64,000 nucleotides of DNA, taken from NCBI RefSeq assembly GCF_026342355.1, contig NZ_JAPEMV010000009.1, positions 62,001 through 126,000 on the forward strand, given 5' to 3'. Shown piece after piece: positions 11,216 through 18,689 of this stretch (its first letter is position 1; the number at the start of each line of letters is the position of its first letter). The stretch comes from Streptomyces sp. NBC_00249. Its GTDB lineage: Bacteria > Actinomycetota > Actinomycetes > Streptomycetales > Streptomycetaceae. Under the pieces are notes generated by a model that saw nothing but the letters and a program-made list of their open reading frames with translations, was not told the origin of the DNA and did not search any database. Both the position numbers and the translations under genes were made by a program.

Positions 11216-11231
11216 TGTGAGGCAGTTCACA
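11216..11231. promoter_or_regulatory. Probable Rex operator upstream of nuoA
   Basis: The site reads TGTGAG-GCAG-TTCACA. It matches 11 of the 12 fixed positions of the Rex operator known from Streptomyces (TGTGAA-N4-TTCACA) with the correct 6-4-6 spacing, and is centred about 110 bases upstream of the nuoA start. Rex senses the NADH/NAD+ ratio and is known to repress respiratory operons including nuo in S. coelicolor. Assignment here is by motif and position only. Confidence 0.7.
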
Positions 11232-11901
11232 AGCCGGGCTGGTGCGCATCTTATGCCTGCCGGTCTGTGATCTGCGACACGGGTAACAACACCGAGTTTG
11301 TGATCTCCACCACCTGACGAACGATCATGAAGTCGGATGAGTGGTGATCTTCGTACGCAAGGCATCCACATGATCACCAAAGGTGACATCCGGCCCCGTC
11401 GCCGCAGGTGGAAGGGGTGTTGCACTATCAAATCGTGGCTGGTGCAGGCAAATTGGCGACATGGCGGCCAGAATGATAAAGGGATCCGCGTCCCCCGGCC
11501 GGGGGAAGGGGTGCGTACAGGAGTGGACGCGGTGGCCGGAATTCGCTCGCGGGGCGGAGGAGGGGTGCATCCTGTGCATCCGTTCACGAGCCGTCACCCC
11601 GGCGGGCGGCCGCCAAACACACGACACGCTCACGGTCGGATCACGGACCGGCCACGGAGCCCTCCCGGGGGCGGGTCACTGTGACCTGCGACACGCGGAA
11701 CGGGAGCCACCGAAAGGGGGCTTGGCCATCTGTGCGGGTCGATGGTAGGCGTTGGATCAATTCGGACTTATTGCTGAAAGCCCATGATCACAGGCTTGTG
11801 AAGGCGTGTCCGTTACGTCCGTTACGGCGTCAATAAGCGGCGCGACGCGCCCGGTTAAACCCCTTCGCGCGCAACTGTGGCGCAGACCACGTTTCTTGAA
11901 G
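11232..11901. other. Long divergent intergenic region, no gene recognised
   Basis: About 670 bases lie between the nuoA operator and the NlpC/P60 gene. No reading frame here has convincing streptomycete codon usage or homology. The sequence is less GC-rich than its surroundings. It contains two TGTGATCT direct repeats (near 11,270 and 11,297) and probably holds the nuo promoter and regulatory sites for both flanking genes. Confidence 0.5.
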
Positions 11902-11927
11902 GGAACCCGGCCCCCCTGATAGCGGTT
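11902..11927 (+). promoter_or_regulatory. Possible ECF-sigma-type promoter for a leaderless NlpC/P60 transcript
   Basis: GGAAC (11902-11906) is followed after 16 bases by CGGTT (11923-11927), resembling extracytoplasmic-sigma -35/-10 pairs. The -10-like element ends six bases before the likely ATG at 11934, and no ribosome-binding sequence precedes that ATG. This fits a leaderless message, but the match is short. Confidence 0.3.
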
Positions 11928-11933
11928 GTTCTC

Positions 11934-12818
11934 ATGTCCCACACCGCTCACATACCCAGCCACCGGAAGCCCCGCCGCAGCGCCTCGAAGCTCGCGGTCC
12001 GCGCCGGAGTTGCCGGTGGCGTCCTCAGCACGCTGGCCATGGCCGGCACCGCGAGCGCGTCCCCCGCCGAGCCGGTGGCCGAGACGACGCTCGAGATGCC
12101 GGTCCTCGACCTGGACCTCGGCACCGAGGTCTCCACCGCCGTCACCACGGCCGCCGAGAACACCCGCGTCGCCGCCGTGGAAGCCGCCGTGGAAGGCGAG
12201 CTGAACGCCCAGGAGGAGAGCGCCCGTACGGGAGCCGCCGCCGAGGCGAAGCAGGCCAAGGAAGACGCCACCAAGGCCGCCGAGCAGAAGGCCAAGCAGG
12301 AGGCCGACCGCAAGGCCGCCGCCGAGCGCGCCACCCGCGACTCCGGCCGTGACACCCTGACGAACGCCACCGCGTCCGACAGCGGTTCCGGCTCCGCCGC
12401 CGTCAAGGGCTCCGGCTCGGGCACCGCGAGCCAGGGCTCCGGCACCGTGACGGCCCCCGTCAAGGGCTCCGCCGCCGCCATCGTCAACTTCGCCCGCGCC
12501 CAGCTCGGCAAGGCGTACGTGATGGGTGCCACCGGCTCCTCCGCGTACGACTGCTCGGGCCTCGTCCAGGCCGCCTACCGCCAGGCCGGCATCACCCTGG
12601 ACCGCACCTCCCAGGACCAGTCCACCGCCGGCCGCTCCGTCTCGCTGAGCGCCCTGCAGCCGGGCGACATCCTGTACTGGGGCTCCAAGGGCAGCGCGTA
12701 CCACGTCGCCATCTACGTCGGCGGCGGCAAGTTCGTCGGCGCGCAGAACCCCAGCACGGGCATCGTCGAGCGCAACCTGAGCTACGACATGCCGACCGGC
12801 GCCGTCCGCGTCCTCTGA
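11934..12818 (+). CDS. Secreted NlpC/P60-family peptidoglycan hydrolase
   Basis: NlpC/P60 enzymes cut peptide stems of peptidoglycan (usually D-Glu to diamino acid bonds) outside the cell. The 294-residue product starts with a basic region and hydrophobic signal peptide ending ASA (about 1-41). An Ala/Glu/Lys-rich coiled-coil stretch with a Gly/Ser linker follows. The C-terminal catalytic domain has Cys207 in AYDCSGLVQAAYRQ and His257 in YHVAIYVGGGKFVGA. I chose ATG 11934 because the signal peptide directly follows it; an in-frame codon at 11877 adds 19 unlikely residues. A homologue is found next to nuo in other Streptomyces. Confidence 0.9.
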   Translation: MSHTAHIPSHRKPRRSASKLAVRAGVAGGVLSTLAMAGTASASPAEPVAETTLEMPVLDLDLGTEVSTAVTTAAENTRVAAVEAAVEGELNAQEESARTGAAAEAKQAKEDATKAAEQKAKQEADRKAAAERATRDSGRDTLTNATASDSGSGSAAVKGSGSGTASQGSGTVTAPVKGSAAAIVNFARAQLGKAYVMGATGSSAYDCSGLVQAAYRQAGITLDRTSQDQSTAGRSVSLSALQPGDILYWGSKGSAYHVAIYVGGGKFVGAQNPSTGIVERNLSYDMPTGAVRVL

Positions 12819-12836
12819 TCGACCCGATCACACCGC

Positions 12837-12879
12837 AAGGGCCGTCGCTCCCCCGCTCGGGGGCGGAGCGACGGCCCTT
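12837..12879. terminator. Hairpin terminator after the NlpC/P60 gene
   Basis: AAGGGCCGTCGCTCC pairs with GGAGCGACGGCCCTT around a GC-rich loop, 19 bases after the stop codon. There is no clear U-tract, which is usual in Streptomyces. Confidence 0.8.
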
Positions 12880-12994
12880 CGGCGTACCGCGGTCCAGGAA
12901 CCGGACGGGCGTGCCCGAAGGGGCAGGGTCCTGCGAAGATGGCGGCGGCGTGTCCGTTCCCGCCGAGCGGTCCGAGCGTGGAGGTGGTGGTCCT

Positions 12995-13258
12995 GTGAGC
13001 GCGAAGCCCTACGAGGCGCACGGCGACAGTGACGCCACCGCCGTCCCCGCCGCCGCCTCACTCGCCTTCCTCGCCGTCGGCGGCTGGCTGCTGAGCACCA
13101 CCCGCCCCTGGCAGAAGCCGGGCCATCCGATCACCCTCGCCCTGGAATGGACCGTCTCCGGCGCGCTGCTGCTGTCCGGACTGGTCCTGCTGGCCCGGTG
13201 CGTCCGCACCGTCCACGGCCCGGACGGGGCCGAGGAGCCCGCCGGGGCCGAGAACTGA
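12995..13258 (+). CDS. Small membrane protein of unknown function
   Basis: This 87-residue protein has two predicted membrane helices: AASLAFLAVGGWLLS and WTVSGALLLSGLVLLARCV. A conserved-looking TTRPWQKPGHP loop lies between them, and the tail is acidic. The GTG start at 12995 is chosen because GGAGGTGGTGG ends a few bases before it and codon bias begins there; the longer frame from 12911 is less convincing. I do not recognise a family with a defined role. Confidence 0.7.
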   Translation: MSAKPYEAHGDSDATAVPAAASLAFLAVGGWLLSTTRPWQKPGHPITLALEWTVSGALLLSGLVLLARCVRTVHGPDGAEEPAGAEN

Positions 13259-13312
13259 CGAGGCGCCCCCGGCCGGGGGCCAGGAGCGCCTCGGAAGGCC
13301 TCAGGGGGCCTC

Positions 13313-14596
13313 TCAGGCCTTCGGGGCCACCTTCGAGAGGCCGTTGATGATGCGGTCCATCGCGTCGCCGCCCGTCGGGTCCGTCAGGTTCGCCAGCATC
13401 TTCAGCGTGAACCGCATCAGCACCGGGTGCGTCAGGCCCCGCTGCGCCGCGATCTTCATGACCTTCGGGTTGCCGATCAGCTTCACGAAGGCACGGCCCA
13501 GCGTGTAGTAGCCGCCGTACGTCTCCTTGAGCACCTTCGGGTAGCTGTGCAGCGCCAGCTCGCGCTGCGCCGGGGTCGCGCGGGCGTGCGCCTGCACGAC
13601 GACCTCCGCGGCGATCTGCCCCGACTCCATCGCGTAGGCGATGCCCTCACCGTTGAACGGGTTGACGAGACCGCCCGCGTCACCGACCAGCAGCAGGCCC
13701 TTGGTGTAGTGCGGCTGCCGGTTGAAGGCCATCGGCAGGGCCGCGCCGCGGATCGGCTGCGTCATGTTCTCGGGGGTGTAGCCCCAGTCCTCCGGCATCG
13801 ACGCGCACCAGGCCTTGAGGACCTCGCGCCAGTCCAGCTCCTTGAACGCGGAGGAGGAGTTGAGGATGCCGAGGCCGACGTTCGACGTACCGTCGCCCAT
13901 GCCGAAGATCCAGCCGTAGCCGGGCAGCAGCCGGTCCTGGGTACCGCGCCGGTCCCACAGCTCCAGCCACGACTCCAGGTAGTCGTCGTCGTGCCGGGGC
14001 GAGGTGAAGTACGTACGCACCGCGACACCCATCGGCCGGTCCTCGCGCCGGTGCAGGCCCATCGCGAGGGACAGCCGCGAGGAGTTGCCGTCGGCCGCGA
14101 CGACCAGCGGGGCGTGGAAGGTGACCGGGGTCTTCTCCTCGCCGAGCTTCGCCTGCACGCCCGTGATGTGCCCGGTGCGGGGATCGCGGACCGGCTCGCC
14201 GACGTTGCAGCGCTCGTACAGGCGGGCGCCGGCCTTCTGCGCCTGACGGGCCAGGGTCTCGTCGAAGTCGTCGCGCTTGCGGACGAGTCCGTAGTCCGGG
14301 TAAGAGGCGAGTTCCGGCCAGTCCAACTGGAGCCGCTGGCCGCCGCCGATGATGCGCAGGCCCTTGTTGCGGAGCCAGCCCGCCTCCTCGGAGATGTCGA
14401 TCCCCATCGCGACCAGCTGCTTCGTCGCGCGCGGGGTCAGACCGTCACCGCAGACCTTCTCGCGCGGGAACGCCGTCTTCTCCAGGAGCAGGACGTCCAG
14501 TCCGGCCTTGGCGAGGTAGTAGGCGGTCGTGGAGCCGGCGGGGCCGGCCCCGACGACGATCACATCCGCGGAGTGCTCGGTGAGGGGCTCGGTCAC
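13313..14596 (-). CDS. Geranylgeranyl-reductase-family FAD oxidoreductase (menaquinone side-chain reductase candidate)
   Basis: This FAD enzyme belongs to the family that saturates isoprenyl double bonds, such as MenJ in mycobacteria, which makes partly hydrogenated menaquinone. The 427-residue protein has an N-terminal Rossmann motif DVIVVGAGPAGSTTAYYLAKAG with the following acidic ELEK-like turn, the family motif EKVCGDGLTPRA near 55, and GDAGGLVNPFNGEGIAYAMESG in the FAD domain. The start is GTG 14596; the upstream frame lacks coding character. Streptomyces menaquinones are partially saturated, and menG, mqnC and mqnA lie nearby, which fits this role. The specific substrate is inferred. 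Confidence 0.85.
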   Translation of the reverse strand: MTEPLTEHSADVIVVGAGPAGSTTAYYLAKAGLDVLLLEKTAFPREKVCGDGLTPRATKQLVAMGIDISEEAGWLRNKGLRIIGGGQRLQLDWPELASYPDYGLVRKRDDFDETLARQAQKAGARLYERCNVGEPVRDPRTGHITGVQAKLGEEKTPVTFHAPLVVAADGNSSRLSLAMGLHRREDRPMGVAVRTYFTSPRHDDDYLESWLELWDRRGTQDRLLPGYGWIFGMGDGTSNVGLGILNSSSAFKELDWREVLKAWCASMPEDWGYTPENMTQPIRGAALPMAFNRQPHYTKGLLLVGDAGGLVNPFNGEGIAYAMESGQIAAEVVVQAHARATPAQRELALHSYPKVLKETYGGYYTLGRAFVKLIGNPKVMKIAAQRGLTHPVLMRFTLKMLANLTDPTGGDAMDRIINGLSKVAPKA

Positions 14597-14702
14597 AGCG
14601 GGATCTCCCGAAGGCTCGAAGGCTCGATAAGGGGTGCCAACGGCACCGGACAAAGTGCAGTCTAAGCAGCGAGAGAGATCACGATCCGAAGGGCTGCCCC
14701 CT

Positions 14703-15233
14703 ATGACCACCTCGCCGACCCGGCCGCTCCCCGACGTACGGCTCCGCGTGCCCACGCACGAGGACGCGCACGCCTGGCACGGCGTCTTCGACGACCCCGA
14801 CGTCATGGAGTTCCTCGGCGGGCCCGCCGAACTGTCCGCGTACATGGAGTTCACCGCCCGGCAGCGGATGCACGACGCCCAACTCGGCTACTGCCTGTGG
14901 ACGCTGCTCGACGCGGACGGCGAGGTCATCGGCTTCACCGGGGCGCAGCCGTGGCCGGCGGACAAGGAGTGGGGGCCGGTCGGGGAGATCGAGATCGGCT
15001 GGCGGCTCGGACGCGGGGCGTGGGGGCGGGGCTACGCGTATGCGGCTGCGCTGGCGACGGTGGAGCGGGTGCGGGAGCTTGGGGTGCCGAGGGTGGTGGC
15101 GATGATCGACGATGCGAACGTCCGCTCGGCGGCGGTCGCGGAGCGGCTGGGCATGACCTTGGCCGCCACCTTCCCCCTGCCGGGGGGCCACCGCCTGGGC
15201 CGCCGCTACGAACTCACCTTCACCGAAGCCTGA
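14703..15233 (+). CDS. GNAT-family N-acetyltransferase
   Basis: This is a RimJ/RimL-type GNAT protein of 176 residues. It begins LRVPTHEDAHAWHGVFDDPDVMEFLGG, like ribosomal-protein Ser/Ala acetyltransferases, and carries the acetyl-CoA loop IGWRLGRGAWGRGYAYAAA (an R/Q-x-x-G-x-G/A variant) with VVAMIDDANVRSAAVAERLGM at the end. ATG 14703 is chosen with a GAAGGG ribosome site. It diverges from the reductase gene; the substrate is unknown. Confidence 0.88.
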   Translation: MTTSPTRPLPDVRLRVPTHEDAHAWHGVFDDPDVMEFLGGPAELSAYMEFTARQRMHDAQLGYCLWTLLDADGEVIGFTGAQPWPADKEWGPVGEIEIGWRLGRGAWGRGYAYAAALATVERVRELGVPRVVAMIDDANVRSAAVAERLGMTLAATFPLPGGHRLGRRYELTFTEA

Positions 15234-15274
15234 CCCCACCACCCCCGCTGCGCGGAGCCCCTCCCCGCCCCACA

Positions 15275-15316
15275 CGCCGGCGAGGCTGGATCTGTCAGCC
15301 TCGCCGGCGTTTGAGG
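15275..15316. repeat. Dispersed GC palindrome with CCGGCGTTTGAGG core, likely bidirectional terminator
   Basis: Perfect 14-base arms, CGCCGGCGAGGCTG at 15275-15288 and CAGCCTCGCCGGCG at 15296-15309, run into the core CCGGCGTTTGAGG at 15304-15316. The same core recurs near 34.2-34.3 kb and 55.07-55.14 kb. It sits between two convergent genes, where it can terminate both. Confidence 0.8.
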
Positions 15317-15490
15317 CGGGAACGGTGGAAGGGCGGGTAGGGGACCCCGCCCGCGTAGCGGCAACGGTCCGCAGACGACAGACGGGCCCGGCCACCCGAA
15401 CCGGCCCCGCCCGGCCACCGCCGGACGGAGTCCGGCGCAGCGGCGCGAAGCCGGGGAGGCCCGCCAGGGCCGAGCCGTGCGAGCGGCGCG

Positions 15491-16402
15491 TCAGAAAATG
15501 GATAGCCCTGTCAGGGTCGTGAAGCGGTCCAGGGCCGCTACGCCCGCTACCGAGTTGCCGCGGGCGTCGAGGCCGGGGCTCCAGACCGCGAGGACGCACC
15601 GGCCCGGGACGACCGCGACGATGCCTCCGCCGACGCCGCTCTTGCCCGGCAGGCCGACGCGGTACGCGAACTCCCCCGCCGCGTCGTACGTCCCACAGGT
15701 CAGCATGACCGCGTTGATCTGCTTCGCCTCGCTGCGCGTCAGGAGCCGGGAGCCGTCCGCGCGGAGCCCGTGCCGGGCCAGGAACAGGCCCGCGCGGGCG
15801 AGGTCCGCGCAGTTCATCTCGATGGAGCACTGCCAGAAGTAGTGGTCGAGCAGGGCCGGTACGGGGTTGTCGATGTTGCCGTAGGAGGCCATGAAGTGGG
15901 CGACGGCGGCGTTGCGGTCGCCGTGTTCCTGCTCGGACGCGGCGACTTCCGCGTCGAAGGCCAGCGCCGGGTTGCCGCTCTCCTGCCGGAGGAACTCCAG
16001 GAGTTCGCTGCTCGCGTCGCCGGTCAGGGTCTGGAGCCGGTCGGTGACGACGAGCGCGCCCGCGTTGATGAACGGGTTGCGCGGGATGCCGTTCTCGTAC
16101 TCCAGCTGTACGAGCGAGTTGAACGGATTGCCGGACGGCTCCCGCCCCACCCGCTCCCACAGGCTGTCGCCGCCCTCCGCGAGGGCCAGCGCGAGGGCGA
16201 AGACCTTGGTGACGGACTGGACGGAGAAGGGGACCTGCCAGTCCCCCACCCCGTGGACGTTGCCGTCGAGGTCGGCGACGGCCATCCCGAACTGCCGGGG
16301 GTCGACGGACGCCAGCGCCGGGATGTACTCGGCGGGGGTGCCGGTGCCGACGAGCGGGGCGACGTCGGCGGCGATCTGTTCCAGGAGTCTCCGGTAGTCC
16401 AC
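15491..16402 (-). CDS. glsA: Glutaminase (GlsA-type, serine-dependent)
   Basis: The enzyme hydrolyses L-glutamine to glutamate and ammonia in the cytoplasm. The 303-residue length matches the family. The beta-lactamase-like catalytic SxxK motif is Ser63-Val-Thr-Lys66 in PFSVQSVTKVF; the conserved NPFINAGAL and GLPGKSGVGGGI motifs are also present. It starts at GTG 16402, only 6 bases after the menG stop and without a clear ribosome site, so it is probably co-transcribed and translationally coupled with menG. Confidence 0.95.
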   Translation of the reverse strand: MDYRRLLEQIAADVAPLVGTGTPAEYIPALASVDPRQFGMAVADLDGNVHGVGDWQVPFSVQSVTKVFALALALAEGGDSLWERVGREPSGNPFNSLVQLEYENGIPRNPFINAGALVVTDRLQTLTGDASSELLEFLRQESGNPALAFDAEVAASEQEHGDRNAAVAHFMASYGNIDNPVPALLDHYFWQCSIEMNCADLARAGLFLARHGLRADGSRLLTRSEAKQINAVMLTCGTYDAAGEFAYRVGLPGKSGVGGGIVAVVPGRCVLAVWSPGLDARGNSVAGVAALDRFTTLTGLSIF

Positions 16403-16408
16403 CGCTGC

Positions 16409-17101
16409 TTACGCCTTGACCCCGCGGTGCAGGGCGACGATGCCGCCGCTCAGGTTTCGCCAGGCGACCTTGCCCCAGCCGGCCTTCTGCAGCAGGCCGG
16501 CCAGCGCGGGCTGGTCGGGCCACTCGCGGATGGACTCGGCGAGGTACACGTACGCGTCCGGGTTGGAGGACACGGCGCGGGCGACCGGCGGCAGGGCGCG
16601 CATCAGGTACTCGGTGTACACGGTGCGGAAGGGCGCCCAGGTGGGCTGCGAGAACTCGCAGATGACGACCTGGCCGCCGGGCTTCGTCACCCGGTGGAGC
16701 TCGCGCAGCGCCGCGTCGGTGTCCTGGACGTTGCGCAGGCCGAAGGAGATCGTCACCGTGTCGAAGACGTCGTCCTTGAAGGGGAGCTTCGTGGCGTCGC
16801 CCGCCGTGAGCGGCAGCCACGGGTTGCGCTTCTTGCCCTCGCGGAGCATGCCGAGGGAGAAGTCGCAGGGGACGACGTACGCCCCGGTCGCGGCGAAGGG
16901 CAGCGAGGAGGTCGCGGTGCCGGCGGCCAGGTCGAGGACCGTCTGGCCGGGACGGGCGGCGACCGCCTTGGCGACCTCCTTGCGCCACAGGCGGGCCTGG
17001 CCGAGGGAGAGGACGTCGTTGGTGAGGTCGTAGTTCGCCGCCACACCGTCGAACATGGAGGCGACTTCGTGCGGCTGCTTGTCCAGGGAAGCCCTTGTCA
17101 C
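16409..17101 (-). CDS. menG: Demethylmenaquinone methyltransferase
   Basis: This enzyme performs the last step of menaquinone synthesis, SAM-dependent C-methylation of demethylmenaquinone. The 230-residue protein shows the UbiE/MenG signatures MFDGVAANYDLTNDVLSLGQ near the N-terminus, the SAM motif VLDLAAGTAT, and VTISFGLRNVQDTDAALREL. It starts at GTG 17101 and precedes glsA. The geranylgeranyl reductase homologue, mqnC and mqnA in the same region support a menaquinone role. Confidence 0.95.
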   Translation of the reverse strand: MTRASLDKQPHEVASMFDGVAANYDLTNDVLSLGQARLWRKEVAKAVAARPGQTVLDLAAGTATSSLPFAATGAYVVPCDFSLGMLREGKKRNPWLPLTAGDATKLPFKDDVFDTVTISFGLRNVQDTDAALRELHRVTKPGGQVVICEFSQPTWAPFRTVYTEYLMRALPPVARAVSSNPDAYVYLAESIREWPDQPALAGLLQKAGWGKVAWRNLSGGIVALHRGVKA

Positions 17102-17258
17102 TGGCGTTGGCCCCTCGGTGTGCGGTTCGGCAGATACCGGGCCATCCTCTCAGGCCCCGCCGGGCCCCGGTCCGTCCCCCCGCCCCGCCGCGTCGTACCC
17201 GCCGTCCGTACGGGCCGCCGGGCACACTGGATGCCGTACGACCTAGGGGGGGTCCACG

Positions 17259-18023
17259 ATGTCGGCTGGCCAGTACCTGAGCGCCCGCCGGGCCGATCGG
17301 CGCCGCAGGCTGCGCCGTACGGTCCTGTGCTCGACCGCGTTGGTCGTGCTGGGGGTGGCGGCCTACCAGCGGGGCACGGACGACGGGCAGCCCGCGCCCT
17401 CGGACGCCCGCCCGGCGGCCCGCCCCACCGCGGCGGAGTCCGCGTTACCCGCGGCCCCGACGGCCCCGGACAAGGGCTTCGTGGCCTCCACCGTGACCGG
17501 GCACGCGCAGGGCAAGGGGCCCGCGCGGCGCTGGCGGGTGGAGACGGAGCGGGGCAGCGGGGTCGACGCGGACGCCGCGGCGCGTGCCGTCGAGGCGATA
17601 CTCGGGGACCGGCGCGGCTGGATCCGGGACCCGGCGTACGGCTTCCGGCTGGCCGGGCCGGGTGAGCCGGTGGACTTCACCGTGAAGATCGCCACCCCGG
17701 CGACCACCGACCGGCTGTGCGAGGTCGTCACCCCCGAGCTGGTCGGCGAGACCAACTGCCGTTCGGGCCACACGGTGGTGGTGAACCTGAAGCGCTGGCA
17801 GGAGGGTTCTCCGCAGTTCCGCGGGCCGGTGCAGGAGTACCGGGCGCTCATCGTCAACCACGAGGTGGGGCACGAGCTCGGCCACGAGCACGAGACCTGC
17901 CCGGGCCCCGGCAGGCCGGCGCCCGCGATGATGCAGCAGATCAAGGGCCTCCTGGGCTGCACCCCGAACGCCTGGCCGTACTCCGCGGACGGGACGTACC
18001 TGTCCGGGCCCCGAGTGCCCTGA
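17259..18023 (+). CDS. DUF3152 protein with metzincin-like zinc motif, membrane-anchored
   Basis: The 254-residue protein has an Arg-rich cytoplasmic start followed by one hydrophobic segment (TVLCSTALVVLGVAAY, about 22-37), so it is exported or anchored. A low-complexity linker precedes a globular domain of the DUF3152 family. That domain contains HEVGHELGHEH, matching HExxHxxGxxH (His201, Glu202, His205, His211), the zinc motif of metzincin proteases. Two Cys pairs suggest an extracellular fold. Proteolytic activity is inferred from the motif; no substrate is known. The start ATG 17259 follows a GGGGGGG ribosome site. Confidence 0.85.
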   Translation: MSAGQYLSARRADRRRRLRRTVLCSTALVVLGVAAYQRGTDDGQPAPSDARPAARPTAAESALPAAPTAPDKGFVASTVTGHAQGKGPARRWRVETERGSGVDADAAARAVEAILGDRRGWIRDPAYGFRLAGPGEPVDFTVKIATPATTDRLCEVVTPELVGETNCRSGHTVVVNLKRWQEGSPQFRGPVQEYRALIVNHEVGHELGHEHETCPGPGRPAPAMMQQIKGLLGCTPNAWPYSADGTYLSGPRVP

Positions 18024-18031
18024 CGGACGGC

Positions 18032-18676
18032 CTAGCGGCGCCGGTGCAGGAGCCGGCCGGAGATGACGGTGGCCACGCAGGTCGTGGCGCCCCGGGCCAG
18101 CAGCTCGGCCTCGTCCGCGACCGCGAAGACCGCGAAGCGGGCCGGGACGCCCGCCTCCAGGACCCCGTGGAAGGCCTGTCCGGCGGACTCCCGCCCGGTG
18201 AGCGGGTCCAGGGCGGGCGGCCCTTCGTAGGGGGCGGGCGGGACGACGGCGAGGCCCGAGCGGACCACCGCGGTGCGCACCGAGGGGACCGTGAAGCGTC
18301 CGGCGACCGCCACGACCCCGCGCGCGAGGAGTTTCTGCGTGCCCCGCCGGGCGCTGTTGCCCCAGCGGGACTCGGTCATCTTCAGGGCGTCCAGAGCGGC
18401 GGCGCCGGTGATCGGGTCGGCGCCGAGCTCGGTGATCTCGTACGGGTCGTCCGGGTAGTACGTGCGCTCCAGCAGCTCGTCCGCGCCGCGCGCCAGCAGC
18501 CCCGGGGTCAGCACCCCGGGCCAGCGGCGGACCCGGGCGTGCGGATGCAGCTCGGTGAGTTCCGCGAAGGGGCCGGCCGCCGCGATCCGGTCGCCCTCGA
18601 CCAGGACCGCGCCACCGGGCAGGGGGGCGGATCCCGGTCCGGTGACGAGGAGTTCGGCCGTGTGCAGCGTCAGCAT
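18032..18676 (-). CDS. Imidazolonepropionase-like (amidohydrolase-related) protein without metal ligands
   Basis: This 214-residue protein resembles the composite beta-sandwich domain of amidohydrolases: GGAVLVEGDRIAAAGPFAEL, then VLTPGLLARGADELLE where active enzymes have PGL-x-x-x-HxH. The HxH metal ligands are absent and most of the TIM barrel is missing, so classical hydrolysis is unlikely. Its stop-to-start arrangement puts it 13 bases downstream of mqnC in the same orientation, suggesting co-transcription and a link to menaquinone synthesis. No function is assigned. Confidence 0.7.
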   Translation of the reverse strand: MLTLHTAELLVTGPGSAPLPGGAVLVEGDRIAAAGPFAELTELHPHARVRRWPGVLTPGLLARGADELLERTYYPDDPYEITELGADPITGAAALDALKMTESRWGNSARRGTQKLLARGVVAVAGRFTVPSVRTAVVRSGLAVVPPAPYEGPPALDPLTGRESAGQAFHGVLEAGVPARFAVFAVADEAELLARGATTCVATVISGRLLHRRR

Positions 18677-18689
18677 CGTGTCGGGTGCG

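Noticed and set aside
11265..11305. CRP-like site made of TGTGATCT repeats before nuoA
   Set aside because: The second halves do not form TCACA with the right spacing, and the Rex-like site nearby is a much better match.
11700..11933. c-di-AMP (ydaO-type) riboswitch before the NlpC/P60 gene
   Set aside because: Wall hydrolase genes in Streptomyces often have one, but I could not find its conserved cores in this interval.
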